From CAYPPG01 sp964412555 (lineage in GTDB: Bacteria; Hinthialibacterota; Hinthialibacteria; Hinthialibacterales; Hinthialibacteraceae), in the NCBI GenBank assembly GCA_964412555.1, contig CAYPPG010000012.1:67039-131038 (forward strand): a stretch of 64,000 nt of DNA. The letters run 5' to 3'. The position numbers and the translations under genes were made by a program. Shown here one piece after another: positions 43,075 to 51,475 of the stretch; within the stretch, counting starts at the first letter, position 1, and the number at the start of each line of letters is the position of its first letter. The notes under the pieces were generated by a model. That model was not told the DNA's origin. It made no database searches and worked only from the letters and a program-made list of their open reading frames with translations.

Positions 43075-44994
43075 ATGAACCTACTTGTTTCGATTCCGCT
43101 TGCTATCGCATTCGTGTGGCTTTTATGGAATAGTAATTATTTGATCGAGCCAGCGCTCCATCTTCGGACATTGCTTGCCGGCATTCTACCCATCATTACC
43201 TTTCTCCCTCCAGCTTATTGGATGTTAACAAAAATATCCAAGGGACAACAGTTACACTCAGAAGAAAAATGGTTATATGGTTCTTTCCTTTCTCTCGTTT
43301 TAGCAGCCGGTTTTGCATTTTTAGCCTTAACATTATCCATTGGATATTCTCTGACATTTTTGTGCATATCCGGTGTCAATATAATTCTTTTCCGCTCCTA
43401 TTGGAAATCGCTGATTCCGATAGAAAATCAAAAATTATTTGATAAAAGCGAGAGTTCTGGAAATTCTTATCTCTTGTTCATTCTCTTGAGTGTCAGTTTC
43501 ATATGGGCAACATTGGCAGCCTTAACACCCCCTACGGGATATGACGCTCACGAATATCATTTAGCGGTTCCAGAGCAATATTTACAAACGGGCGCCTGGA
43601 TTCAATTTCCCTATAATATTTACGCTGCGTTCCCCATGAACGTGGAGATGTTATATTTATGGCCCCTTTCCGTAGAAAGCACAGCGGGATGCACCGTTGT
43701 CAATTTCCTTTTTGCCGGATTGACGTGCCTTGCAATTTACTGCCTGATGAACGAATGGGGATTTTCGAAACAATCATGGCTTGCTGTACTGGTATTCCTA
43801 TCCACTGGACTTGTACTCCGTTTAGTCGTCCAAGCCAATATTGATATAGCGCTTGCGTGTTGCGCCGCTCTTCTCTTTTACAGTTATGAGCGATACAGGA
43901 AAGAAAAGAACCGGTTGGATTGGTTTCTCATGACTATCGTACTCGGGTTCGGTCTGGGTACGAAATATATCGCTATTCTTTCTCTCTTCATCCCATTTAT
44001 CGCACTTGTCATCTTGGATATCATACTCAACCGGCGAAGCGATCTGATCAAACCCATGTTTTTTGTGATTTTCTGTGGTGGACTTCTTTTTCTTCCTTGG
44101 TTGATTCGAAATATCATACTCTATCACAATCCGATTTATCCTCTCTTATCATCTGTATTTGGTGGAAATCCTGACTTTTTTCATGCGCTGTTTCGGGAAG
44201 CCCACTCTCCCAAACCGGCAACAAGTCTCGAGCAAATCCTTACATTCTTTTGGCTGCCGATCGAGAAATCTTTTTCGACTTCATTAACCATGGGATTCAC
44301 TCCCCTCTGGCTCTTCTGTATCCCCGTTTTCATGCACATCAAAAAAGACCATCCTATTCTAAGAATAGGTACATTCATGTTCACTTCTTATCTCATTTGG
44401 TTTTTCCTTACTCAACGTAATGACCGTTTTCTCGCGACTTTACTTCCTCTTATGGCTTTTCTCGCTGCAGTCGGATTTGAGTTCATGCAATATCGGCAAA
44501 TCAAATCAATCTCCAAGATTGTCTTATACGGAATCATAATCATGCAATTGTGGACAGCCGGGAGTCTGATTTTATCGGAGAAAACAATTAACTATCTTTT
44601 TCTTCCCTCCTTCGAAGACGAGTATTTTCAAAGACATCTTCCTCACTATCGAGCCATCGCGGAACTCAATCACCTTCAGCAAGAAAAAAAAGGATATGTG
44701 CAGGATGTGCTGTTTATCGGAGAAGCCCAAACATATGGCGCCGATTTCAATGTAATCGCTCCGACAGTCTTCAATCATCACCCGCTGGAACAAGGATTAC
44801 CGCCGTCGGTAACCCATATTCTTTACAATCGTTCGGAATTATCCCGTCTGCAAAAAGGATATGGTCCTCTCGGTTGGCCTTTAGGAGATCGGCTGGAAAC
44901 CTGGATACAACTTTCAAAAGGTTCCTTGCTTCACAAAATCTATGACGCAGTTCCGGAAATGCCGGATGTGGTAGTGGTTTATGAAGTCAGGTGA
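43075..44994 (+). CDS. Polytopic membrane protein, GT39/dolichyl-phosphate-mannosyltransferase-like
   Basis: The 639-residue product has about 12 membrane helices. After the third or so comes the extracytoplasmic loop PPTGYDAHEYHLAVPEQYLQ, followed by FPMNVEMLYLWPLSVESTAG. This recalls the DxE/xDxH first loop of GT-C glycosyltransferases that use lipid-linked sugars. The C-terminal 110 residues are soluble. Neither sugar nor acceptor can be told. It follows ruvX by 94 bases and may be in the same transcript. Confidence 0.8.
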   Translation: MNLLVSIPLAIAFVWLLWNSNYLIEPALHLRTLLAGILPIITFLPPAYWMLTKISKGQQLHSEEKWLYGSFLSLVLAAGFAFLALTLSIGYSLTFLCISGVNIILFRSYWKSLIPIENQKLFDKSESSGNSYLLFILLSVSFIWATLAALTPPTGYDAHEYHLAVPEQYLQTGAWIQFPYNIYAAFPMNVEMLYLWPLSVESTAGCTVVNFLFAGLTCLAIYCLMNEWGFSKQSWLAVLVFLSTGLVLRLVVQANIDIALACCAALLFYSYERYRKEKNRLDWFLMTIVLGFGLGTKYIAILSLFIPFIALVILDIILNRRSDLIKPMFFVIFCGGLLFLPWLIRNIILYHNPIYPLLSSVFGGNPDFFHALFREAHSPKPATSLEQILTFFWLPIEKSFSTSLTMGFTPLWLFCIPVFMHIKKDHPILRIGTFMFTSYLIWFFLTQRNDRFLATLLPLMAFLAAVGFEFMQYRQIKSISKIVLYGIIIMQLWTAGSLILSEKTINYLFLPSFEDEYFQRHLPHYRAIAELNHLQQEKKGYVQDVLFIGEAQTYGADFNVIAPTVFNHHPLEQGLPPSVTHILYNRSELSRLQKGYGPLGWPLGDRLETWIQLSKGSLLHKIYDAVPEMPDVVVVYEVR

Positions 44995-45052
44995 AGAGGA
45001 TTGATCATACGAATAATCATTCGGATTCAAACGAAGTCGATCGCGGATTACT

Positions 45053-46456
45053 CTAAATCGCGTGCAAATATTCTCCAATTGCTGTCACTTTGTTTTCATC
45101 CAATTCTTGCGGCTTATGATTATTCAAAATTTTTTCAACCGCCTCCGTAAGCCCATCTTTTAGGTCGCGTTGAATCTGCCCGGCATCGATGAGTCTTCGA
45201 CTGACATAGGAAGGAGGAATCCACAACGATTGCCTGAAATATTCTACTGTATGGGGATGTTCATAAAAAGTACGATATCCATCCCGTTGGCGGGCGACAT
45301 CGTCAATGGCATCGAGCGCCAGATGGTGGGAATCGACATCCACTTCCGATGTAAGATGCCTGGCTCTAACGATCATGTCGTTTGTTAATTTCAGCATTCT
45401 TGAATCATACAAAGTTCCATATGCGAGATAACCAACATCATGGACAAGGGTAGCCCCTGATTGGACGGCCAAAATGATTCCTTCATATGCTTCCATACCG
45501 GCCTGACTATCAAGGCCAAGCGCATCGCTTCCACCGGCCGTTCCCCATGTCGGTAAATTGTAAAAATCACCCATGTCTGCATACATGCCGACGGTTTTGA
45601 ACCATTCCGGTGCTCCGTATAGAACCTTGCCGCTTACCATATCCGCTGAGGAAGAATTCGCTCCATAAATAAACCGCACATTCTCGTTTTTGCATAAGGC
45701 AAGCACCAATCCGGCTAGTGACTCGGCGGAACCTTGCGCCACCGCTCCTGCCAAGGTGACGGGAGCCGCCACGCCGCAATTCGCACCCGCCGCATAGGCA
45801 AACGGGATTTCCCATTCTGCACAATACAAGAGTCTTTCAATCGAAGATTGGTCCATTGCTAGTGGAAAATTCGGTTCCAGGTATGCGATAAAAAATGGTT
45901 TTCGCTTGAGAATCTCTTCCCCTCCAGCAACGATGCACGCGAGCTGGTGAATATGCCGAATGTCATCGAGGGAAGTAGCAGTCACAACCAATGGTTTCGT
46001 CGTGTGTTGTACCATTTCAGCGAATACAGCCGGATATAATTTTGTCGGCTCGACTTCCGTGGGAAGAGCCATCGACATGATGAACTGAAATTCCGGTAGT
46101 GCATCGGCAATCAGAACATTGGTGCGAACATCGGCAAGCATCGAAGGGCGAACATATCCCGCGTATTGGTCGACATTGAAGAGGGCATCGGAACCCGGCC
46201 CGAAATACGTACTCCCCATCATCAAGTTCATCGCCCGATAGCCTTCCCGATTGAACATCTGGATCTTCGGATTGACTTTCGCCAGAGCGTCTTCGACCAT
46301 GTCTCTTGGTAATAGGAGCCTTCCATCGCTTTTTTTCGCACCAGCACCGAGTAGCAGTTCTTCTGCTTCTTCATGTTCAACCTGAAGACCGGTTTTCTCC
46401 AGCAATGTCAAGGAGGCATCATGGATTTTTTGTTGTTTTGCTTTCGATAAGAACAT
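45053..46456 (-). CDS. MttB-family corrinoid methyltransferase without pyrrolysine
   Basis: The 467-residue TIM-barrel protein belongs to the trimethylamine methyltransferase MttB superfamily, with markers GATLVHDVGYLAYGTLYD and SSADMVSGKVLYGAPEW. Where true MttB has pyrrolysine (an amber codon) this protein has a sense codon, apparently Tyr in DVGYLAYG. It therefore belongs to the non-pyrrolysine group, some members of which demethylate glycine betaine or other quaternary amines. No corrinoid protein or reactivase gene is adjacent, so the partner must be elsewhere. The substrate is unknown. GGGG lies about ten bases before the ATG. Confidence 0.9.
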   Translation of the reverse strand: MFLSKAKQQKIHDASLTLLEKTGLQVEHEEAEELLLGAGAKKSDGRLLLPRDMVEDALAKVNPKIQMFNREGYRAMNLMMGSTYFGPGSDALFNVDQYAGYVRPSMLADVRTNVLIADALPEFQFIMSMALPTEVEPTKLYPAVFAEMVQHTTKPLVVTATSLDDIRHIHQLACIVAGGEEILKRKPFFIAYLEPNFPLAMDQSSIERLLYCAEWEIPFAYAAGANCGVAAPVTLAGAVAQGSAESLAGLVLALCKNENVRFIYGANSSSADMVSGKVLYGAPEWFKTVGMYADMGDFYNLPTWGTAGGSDALGLDSQAGMEAYEGIILAVQSGATLVHDVGYLAYGTLYDSRMLKLTNDMIVRARHLTSEVDVDSHHLALDAIDDVARQRDGYRTFYEHPHTVEYFRQSLWIPPSYVSRRLIDAGQIQRDLKDGLTEAVEKILNNHKPQELDENKVTAIGEYLHAI

Positions 46457-46633
46457 GATAAATGATCCCCATTCCTATTCATTGAAATGCAAGAAAGATC
46501 CTATCGCGAAAGCGAGGTCTTCCTCGTTTTCACAATATATCTGTGCTATTGTTGCGTCAATTGGATATATTGATAAAGTTAAATGTTGTGTCATTTTTTT
46601 GTGCAAGTGAAATCATTTCAGGAGGGGAGAGTC

Positions 46634-47268
46634 ATGGATAACGAAAACATCATCCAACCCCATGATCGTTTTTTCACTAAAACCTTTTCCCACTTAGAAA
46701 CCGTAGAAGATATTTTTTAACGGAATATTTCTCTTCTTGCAGATTGTTTACTTCCCGGCTTTTTAGAAAATGCCGGTGATAAGTTCGTCTCAGCGGAGCT
46801 AAAAAGATATTACTCAAAGCTCAACTCAAAAATGGGGATGACATGTATCTATAGTTGCTTTTGGAACATACAAAGTTATCATGAACCACAAGTCGATTAT
46901 GACTTGTTACAATATATGATGCGAATTTGGGAGAACGTGAAGGGAAAAGGGAAACAACTGACAAGATCACCAAAGAACAGGTAAAGGAAGGGGTAATGAA
47001 AGCCTTGCCCCGTGGAGGAGAAAAACTGATGCCTACTTTGTTTGAACAACTGAAAGAAGAAGGCCGTGAAGAAGGTCGTGAAGAAATTCTGCAGGAAGGT
47101 ATTGAACTAGTCCTATTGATCTTGGAATTGAAATATGGGAAAGAAGGCCTTTTTTTACAACCAAAAATTCGCAGTATCAACTCCTTGGTTAAATTGAGAG
47201 AGGTGAAACAACTCTTACAAACAGATGTCCCTCTTCAGAAACTGAGTGATCTACTGGATACCATGTAA
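46634..47268 (+). pseudogene. Decayed Rpn-family (PD-(D/E)XK) recombination-promoting nuclease
   Basis: A strong ribosome binding site (GGAGGGGAGAGTC) precedes the ATG at 46634. The frame reads PHDRFFTKTFSHLETVEDIF, the usual opening of Rpn/transposase-like nucleases, then hits a TAA at 46718-46720. The same frame continues DKFVSAELKRYYSKLNSKMG and YHEPQVDYDLLQYMMRIWEN, and after a frameshift near 46930 another frame carries REGKRETTDKITKEQVKEGV to the end, including the EEGREEGREE helix. At least one stop and one or more shifts make it nonfunctional. Rpn nucleases are usually in many copies and associated with mobility. Confidence 0.8.
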
Positions 47269-47287
47269 ATATCTCTAACTTCATTAC

Positions 47288-49513
47288 TTACAACATATCC
47301 CAAGGATCCACGTCCTGCACAATCCGTAATCCTTTTTGCCGCTGCAAGAGAAACTTCTTCAATTCCTCACTCGCCAAAAGTGGCCGGTAAGCCCGGTAAT
47401 CACGGCTTTTTAAAGCTACCTGCCATCGGTAATGGTCGCGAAGGCGGTAAAGTGGCGCTTCGACCGGCGGGAGAATGGTCACGCCTTTTTCGTTTTTTAA
47501 GCCCTCGGAGAGGATATTGTATAAATCCCATGCACTGCCACGGGCAAGGTCTTCTTTGGCACCTTCCACCCGCCACAATACCAAGCGTGAAAAAGGTGGA
47601 AAAGCGATCAATTGGCGATACCGGATTTCCCGGTTGAAAAAATCATCGTAATTCTGTTGAATGGCAAGCTGAATGCTGTAATGATCGGGGCAGTAACTTT
47701 GCAAGTATACATCTCCTGCATTTTCCCCTCGGCCCGCTCGGCCGGCCACCTGCGTCAATAACGTAAAAGTCCGTTCCGCCGCGCGAAAATCCGGTAACGA
47801 AAGTGCATAATCGGCATTGATCACGCCCACCAATGTCACATTGGGGAAATCGAGTCCTTTTGCGATCATTTGGGTACCGACAAGAACATCCGCTTCTCCA
47901 TACCGAAATGGAGTGAGGAGGCGGTCATGGTCTCCTTTCCGCCGGGTTGTATCTTTATCCAAACGGATGACACGTACGTCCGGAATGATTGTTTCCAATT
48001 CATGCACAACCCGCTCGGTTCCAAATCCTCTTTGGCGAATGAATTTGTCGCTGCAGGATGGACAATATTCCGGGAGGTCGCGGCGAAAATCACAGTGATG
48101 GCATAACAGCATATTGCGGGACCGGTGATAGACGAGAGCCACACTGCAATGATCGCAGGTAATAACTTGACCGCAATGTTTGCATGTCAACGTCGTCGCA
48201 AAGCCGCGGCGATTGAGGAAAAGAATGGATTGTTGGCGGTTTTCATATCGCACCCACAACGCTTCTTGCAGTTCTTTGGAGAGAATTTCTTCCTCTTCAC
48301 TGCGTCCGCGCATGTCAATGAGCTCCACATTGGGGAGACCATGGCGGGATACCCGTTTGGTGAGGCGTATCTCTTTGTATTTGCCGGTTCGAACATTGTA
48401 AGACGATTCAATTGCCGGCGTGGCTGAACCAAGAAGGCAAACAATGCCCGCCATGGCAGCACGCGTTACCGCCAGGTCCCGTCCATGATAGCGTGGGCTT
48501 GGATCGGATTGTTTATAAGTTCCTTCATGTTCTTCGTCGACAATGATCATGCCAAGATTTTCAAGCGGAGCGAAAATCGCGGAGCGCGTACCGATGATAA
48601 TCCGGCGTTTTCCCTGTCGCGCCATGCGCCATTCATCATACCGTTCTCCTTGTCCCAGCGAACTATGGAGAATCCCGGCTGTTTCACCGAAGCGTGATCG
48701 AAAACGATCCATGGTCTGTGGAGTCAAAGAGATTTCCGGAATTAAAACCAGGGCGCTTTTCCCCATGTTTAATACTTGCTCGATGGCTTGCAGGTAGACT
48801 TCGGTTTTCCCGCTTCCGGTTACCCCCTGCAGGAGAATCGGACTCGGTTTTTGACAATGGAGAGCTTTTTCGATGGAAACAAGCGTTTCCTGTTGTTCAT
48901 CCGTTAAAGTAAAAGACTGTTGAGGCGTGAGCATTGTAAAATGAGATTCACGTATCGATTCCCGATTCCCGATTCGCACCAGCCCGTTTTGCTCCAATGT
49001 TTTTATCGTGGAAGTGGATACACCGACTTCCCGCACAATATCGGATGGAGAAAACAAAGATTTTCTGTTGATCAAAAATTCTAATACTCGGCGTTGGTTT
49101 TCCCGCTTCACCGTATCCGGTATTTGGCCGGATTCCCTGATTTGATCATCCAGAATGACCACTTTGACCATGCGAGGACGAACCGTAGGAGAAAAAGGGT
49201 ATGCCGCTGCAAATGTCTCGCCTAACGAGGCGAGATAATAATCGGATACCCATTGTAAAAAACGCAGCAGTTCCGGTCCGAACAGTGGCTCTTCATCGAG
49301 CAAACGGTCAATCGGTTTGATGTTTTTGATTCCGGATGGCGCTTCATTTCGCAGCCGCGCTGCAAAGCCGAGTGTGTTTCGTTTCCCCAATGTCGCATAC
49401 AAACGGCAGCCGGGGTACACTTTTCCACACAACGGCTCCGGAATGAGATAGGTATATTCCTGACGGACAGGAATGGGAAAGGCGACTTCCACATAGGAGG
49501 CATGATCGGCCAT
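47288..49513 (-). CDS. priA: Primosomal replication restart helicase PriA
   Basis: The 741-residue protein restarts stalled replication forks. It has an N-terminal DNA-binding domain and the Walker A motif LQGVTGSGKTEVYLQ. The helicase block MIIVDEEHEGTYKQSDPSPR has DEEH. Paired zinc cysteines lie in CKHCGQVITCDHCSVAL, LLCHHCDFRRDLPEYCPSC, and GTQMIAKGLDFPNVTLVGVI and QVAGRAGRG follow. AGGA lies four bases before the start. Complete and expected to be active. Confidence 0.97.
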   Translation of the reverse strand: MADHASYVEVAFPIPVRQEYTYLIPEPLCGKVYPGCRLYATLGKRNTLGFAARLRNEAPSGIKNIKPIDRLLDEEPLFGPELLRFLQWVSDYYLASLGETFAAAYPFSPTVRPRMVKVVILDDQIRESGQIPDTVKRENQRRVLEFLINRKSLFSPSDIVREVGVSTSTIKTLEQNGLVRIGNRESIRESHFTMLTPQQSFTLTDEQQETLVSIEKALHCQKPSPILLQGVTGSGKTEVYLQAIEQVLNMGKSALVLIPEISLTPQTMDRFRSRFGETAGILHSSLGQGERYDEWRMARQGKRRIIIGTRSAIFAPLENLGMIIVDEEHEGTYKQSDPSPRYHGRDLAVTRAAMAGIVCLLGSATPAIESSYNVRTGKYKEIRLTKRVSRHGLPNVELIDMRGRSEEEEILSKELQEALWVRYENRQQSILFLNRRGFATTLTCKHCGQVITCDHCSVALVYHRSRNMLLCHHCDFRRDLPEYCPSCSDKFIRQRGFGTERVVHELETIIPDVRVIRLDKDTTRRKGDHDRLLTPFRYGEADVLVGTQMIAKGLDFPNVTLVGVINADYALSLPDFRAAERTFTLLTQVAGRAGRGENAGDVYLQSYCPDHYSIQLAIQQNYDDFFNREIRYRQLIAFPPFSRLVLWRVEGAKEDLARGSAWDLYNILSEGLKNEKGVTILPPVEAPLYRLRDHYRWQVALKSRDYRAYRPLLASEELKKFLLQRQKGLRIVQDVDPWDML

Positions 49514-49801
49514 GGATTCCTACTTCCATTCAAATTTCGTATAGTACGAATCTCTTCATCATAGAAGAACTCTTTTGGATTTGAAACATCTTTCCACATT
49601 TTCGTATTGATATATACCTCAGGGGCAGGTTTTGAATTTGTCTTTTCATTTACCGGTTTGTTATAAATATGTATAGACAGCCATACTATATAAATATTTA
49701 ACGCGATTTACTGTGTCTTTTTGGTGGGAATACCTATTCAAAGCACCTATTTTCCTTTACCATTAAAACCGTAAATGAAAACATTACAGGAGGAAAGAAC
49801 A

Positions 49802-50767
49802 ATGAAAGTACGCACATGGATACTTTTTGGTATCGGTTTCGCTATCGTTCTCACGGGAACCGTTTGGGCGCAGGATGAAGAGGAAATGGTCAAACATGTC
49901 ACGATCAGCACCCGTAATGTCGGTGAATATTTCCCCAACCTCGACAATAATACTCAAGGTCCCGCCCCCGGTGACGTCGCAATGCAGATTCTGCTGCAAA
50001 ACAATGGAATCAGCGCGCGTGTTGTTCCCGATAATCTATTTTACGATGTATTCGGGGATACCTATGTGAACAATGAGACCGGCGAGGAAGTCAATATCGA
50101 TTTGGCCATTCTCTCCGGGAGCAGCGGATCGAGCGATGTTCCGGATGTCGGCCCACTGTTTGAAAAGGGAATTCCCATCATGATGGGTGAACACGTATGC
50201 CTCGCCGAACGAAGCGACCGCCCTGGTAGTATTAAAATGTATTTGGGCGATGATTCCCATACTGATTTGCGCACAACCGAGATCCGCCGCATCAGGATCG
50301 TGAACAACGACCACCCCATTACCCAGGGGATCGAAACCGACGCCGACGGCTGGGTACAAGTCTTCCGTGATCCTGCTCCCGGTGAAGGAGTGTTTGAAGG
50401 CTGGGTAGATACGCAACCGAAACAAATCATCCCGAGAGGCGGCCTCTATGACAACCGCGTATGCCTTGGACAGTTGTCCCTTAAAGCGGACGGAACGGAA
50501 GTGCTGGCGGAAATCGATCCGGAGATCGCTCCCGATCCCGACATGGTTGTCTGCCTGGCAGTTCTTGACCAAGGAGCTGAACTTGCCGACGGGACCGCTT
50601 CAAACAGCCGTCTGGTTCACTGGCTGACCAATGAAGAAGGCTCCGGAGGACCTCACCGTAATTTCATGGCTCTCAATGAAACAGGACGTCTTCTCTTTGT
50701 CCGTGCCTGCCGATGGGCGATGGGGATGGAAGTCGATACTCCTGTCAACGATTATCCGTTATATTGA
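49802..50767 (+). CDS. Secreted protein of unknown function, GATase-fold-like
   Basis: The 321-residue product has a signal peptide (MKVRTWILFGIGFAIVLTGT, cleavage after VWA). The mature part has alternating strands and helices (VAMQILLQNNGISARVVPDN, DLAILSGSSGSSDVPDVGPL, IRIVNNDHPITQGIETDADG, RLVHWLTNEEGSGGPHRNFM). The NDHPITQGI block recalls ThuA-like or class I amidotransferase-fold proteins, but no catalytic Cys motif is seen. AGGAGG nine bases before the ATG supports the start. Isolated and not assigned. Confidence 0.6.
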   Translation: MKVRTWILFGIGFAIVLTGTVWAQDEEEMVKHVTISTRNVGEYFPNLDNNTQGPAPGDVAMQILLQNNGISARVVPDNLFYDVFGDTYVNNETGEEVNIDLAILSGSSGSSDVPDVGPLFEKGIPIMMGEHVCLAERSDRPGSIKMYLGDDSHTDLRTTEIRRIRIVNNDHPITQGIETDADGWVQVFRDPAPGEGVFEGWVDTQPKQIIPRGGLYDNRVCLGQLSLKADGTEVLAEIDPEIAPDPDMVVCLAVLDQGAELADGTASNSRLVHWLTNEEGSGGPHRNFMALNETGRLLFVRACRWAMGMEVDTPVNDYPLY

Positions 50768-50802
50768 GTGAATAAAACGGTTCATCAGAGAATTGATTCT
50801 GA

Positions 50803-51096
50803 TTACTTGTTTTCTTGGCTTGCTGTGCGGATACGAATTCGATTGGATTCGACGGTAATCATTCCACCCGCTTGCAATTCGTTTGCGTATCGGTTGATTA
50901 TATCGGAACATACCGATGCTTGTATATCTTCTTTTTCGAGCCAAGGATATCCGTCCAGTATTGTTTCATATTCATCCCCCGCGGCAAGCATCCCTAAAAC
51001 ATGCTCAACCGCCAACCGCCTTCCGCGAATAATCGGCTTGCCGCCAAAAATATTTGGATTGAAGGTGATGCGATTCAATAAGGCTTTTTCGTCCAT
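50803..51096 (-). CDS. DUF433 family protein (probable antitoxin)
   Basis: The 97-residue product contains NRITFNPNIFGGKPIIRGRR followed by LAVEHVLGMLAAGDEYETIL and YPWLEKEDIQASV. This is the DUF433 fold, which has a winged-helix part and is often the antitoxin of DUF5615 (PIN-like) toxins. No toxin gene is found on either side here. GAGGGG eight bases before the ATG at 51096 supports the start; an ATG two codons upstream is too close to it. Confidence 0.78.
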   Translation of the reverse strand: MDEKALLNRITFNPNIFGGKPIIRGRRLAVEHVLGMLAAGDEYETILDGYPWLEKEDIQASVCSDIINRYANELQAGGMITVESNRIRIRTASQENK

Positions 51097-51475
51097 GATC
51101 ATTTCCCCTCTAAATGCTGGGTTGATCTTCCATTCATTGTTTATTACGACGGAACGGTTCGAGAATAGAAGATGTGGAAATTTGAATATTTTCCTCATTT
51201 TATCTCAGAAGGTGAAAAATTGCATCACTGTGATCACAAATCATTTCATCGTTCTCATTATAATGATGTTCCTTATTGCGGCCATTGCTCCAAGCGACCG
51301 GAATCCCGATTCTCTTCCGATTGGTTCTGCCGCTCATCGGCAAGAATGAGGATTGCGGCTTGGACTATGTGGGGTAGGGATCGGTTAAGGATTAAAAAAT
51401 TGAGGGAGCACGAGTTTGTGCTCCCAAACATTGTTAAAAAAAAGATGACTATAATTCAGTGTTTATCTTGTTAAT
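51097..51475. other. Non-coding gap containing a terminator
   Basis: No gene is supported. It holds the terminator of the following minus-strand gene at 51404-51425. Several short frames do not show homology that I recognise. Confidence 0.5.
51404..51425 (-). terminator. Rho-independent terminator of the kelch-cohesin gene
   Basis: An eight-base stem (GGGAGCAC/GTGCTCCC) with a six-base loop is followed on the minus strand by TCAATTTTTTAATCC. It lies about 50 bases after the stop at 51476. Confidence 0.75.

Noticed and set aside
45053..46456. A pyrrolysine-containing MttB
   Set aside because: There is no in-frame TAG; the position holds a sense codon.
51172..51349. Remnant of a DUF5615 toxin beside the DUF433 gene
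   Set aside because: Short fragments such as TVITNHFIVL are suggestive at best and no longer alignment could be built by eye.
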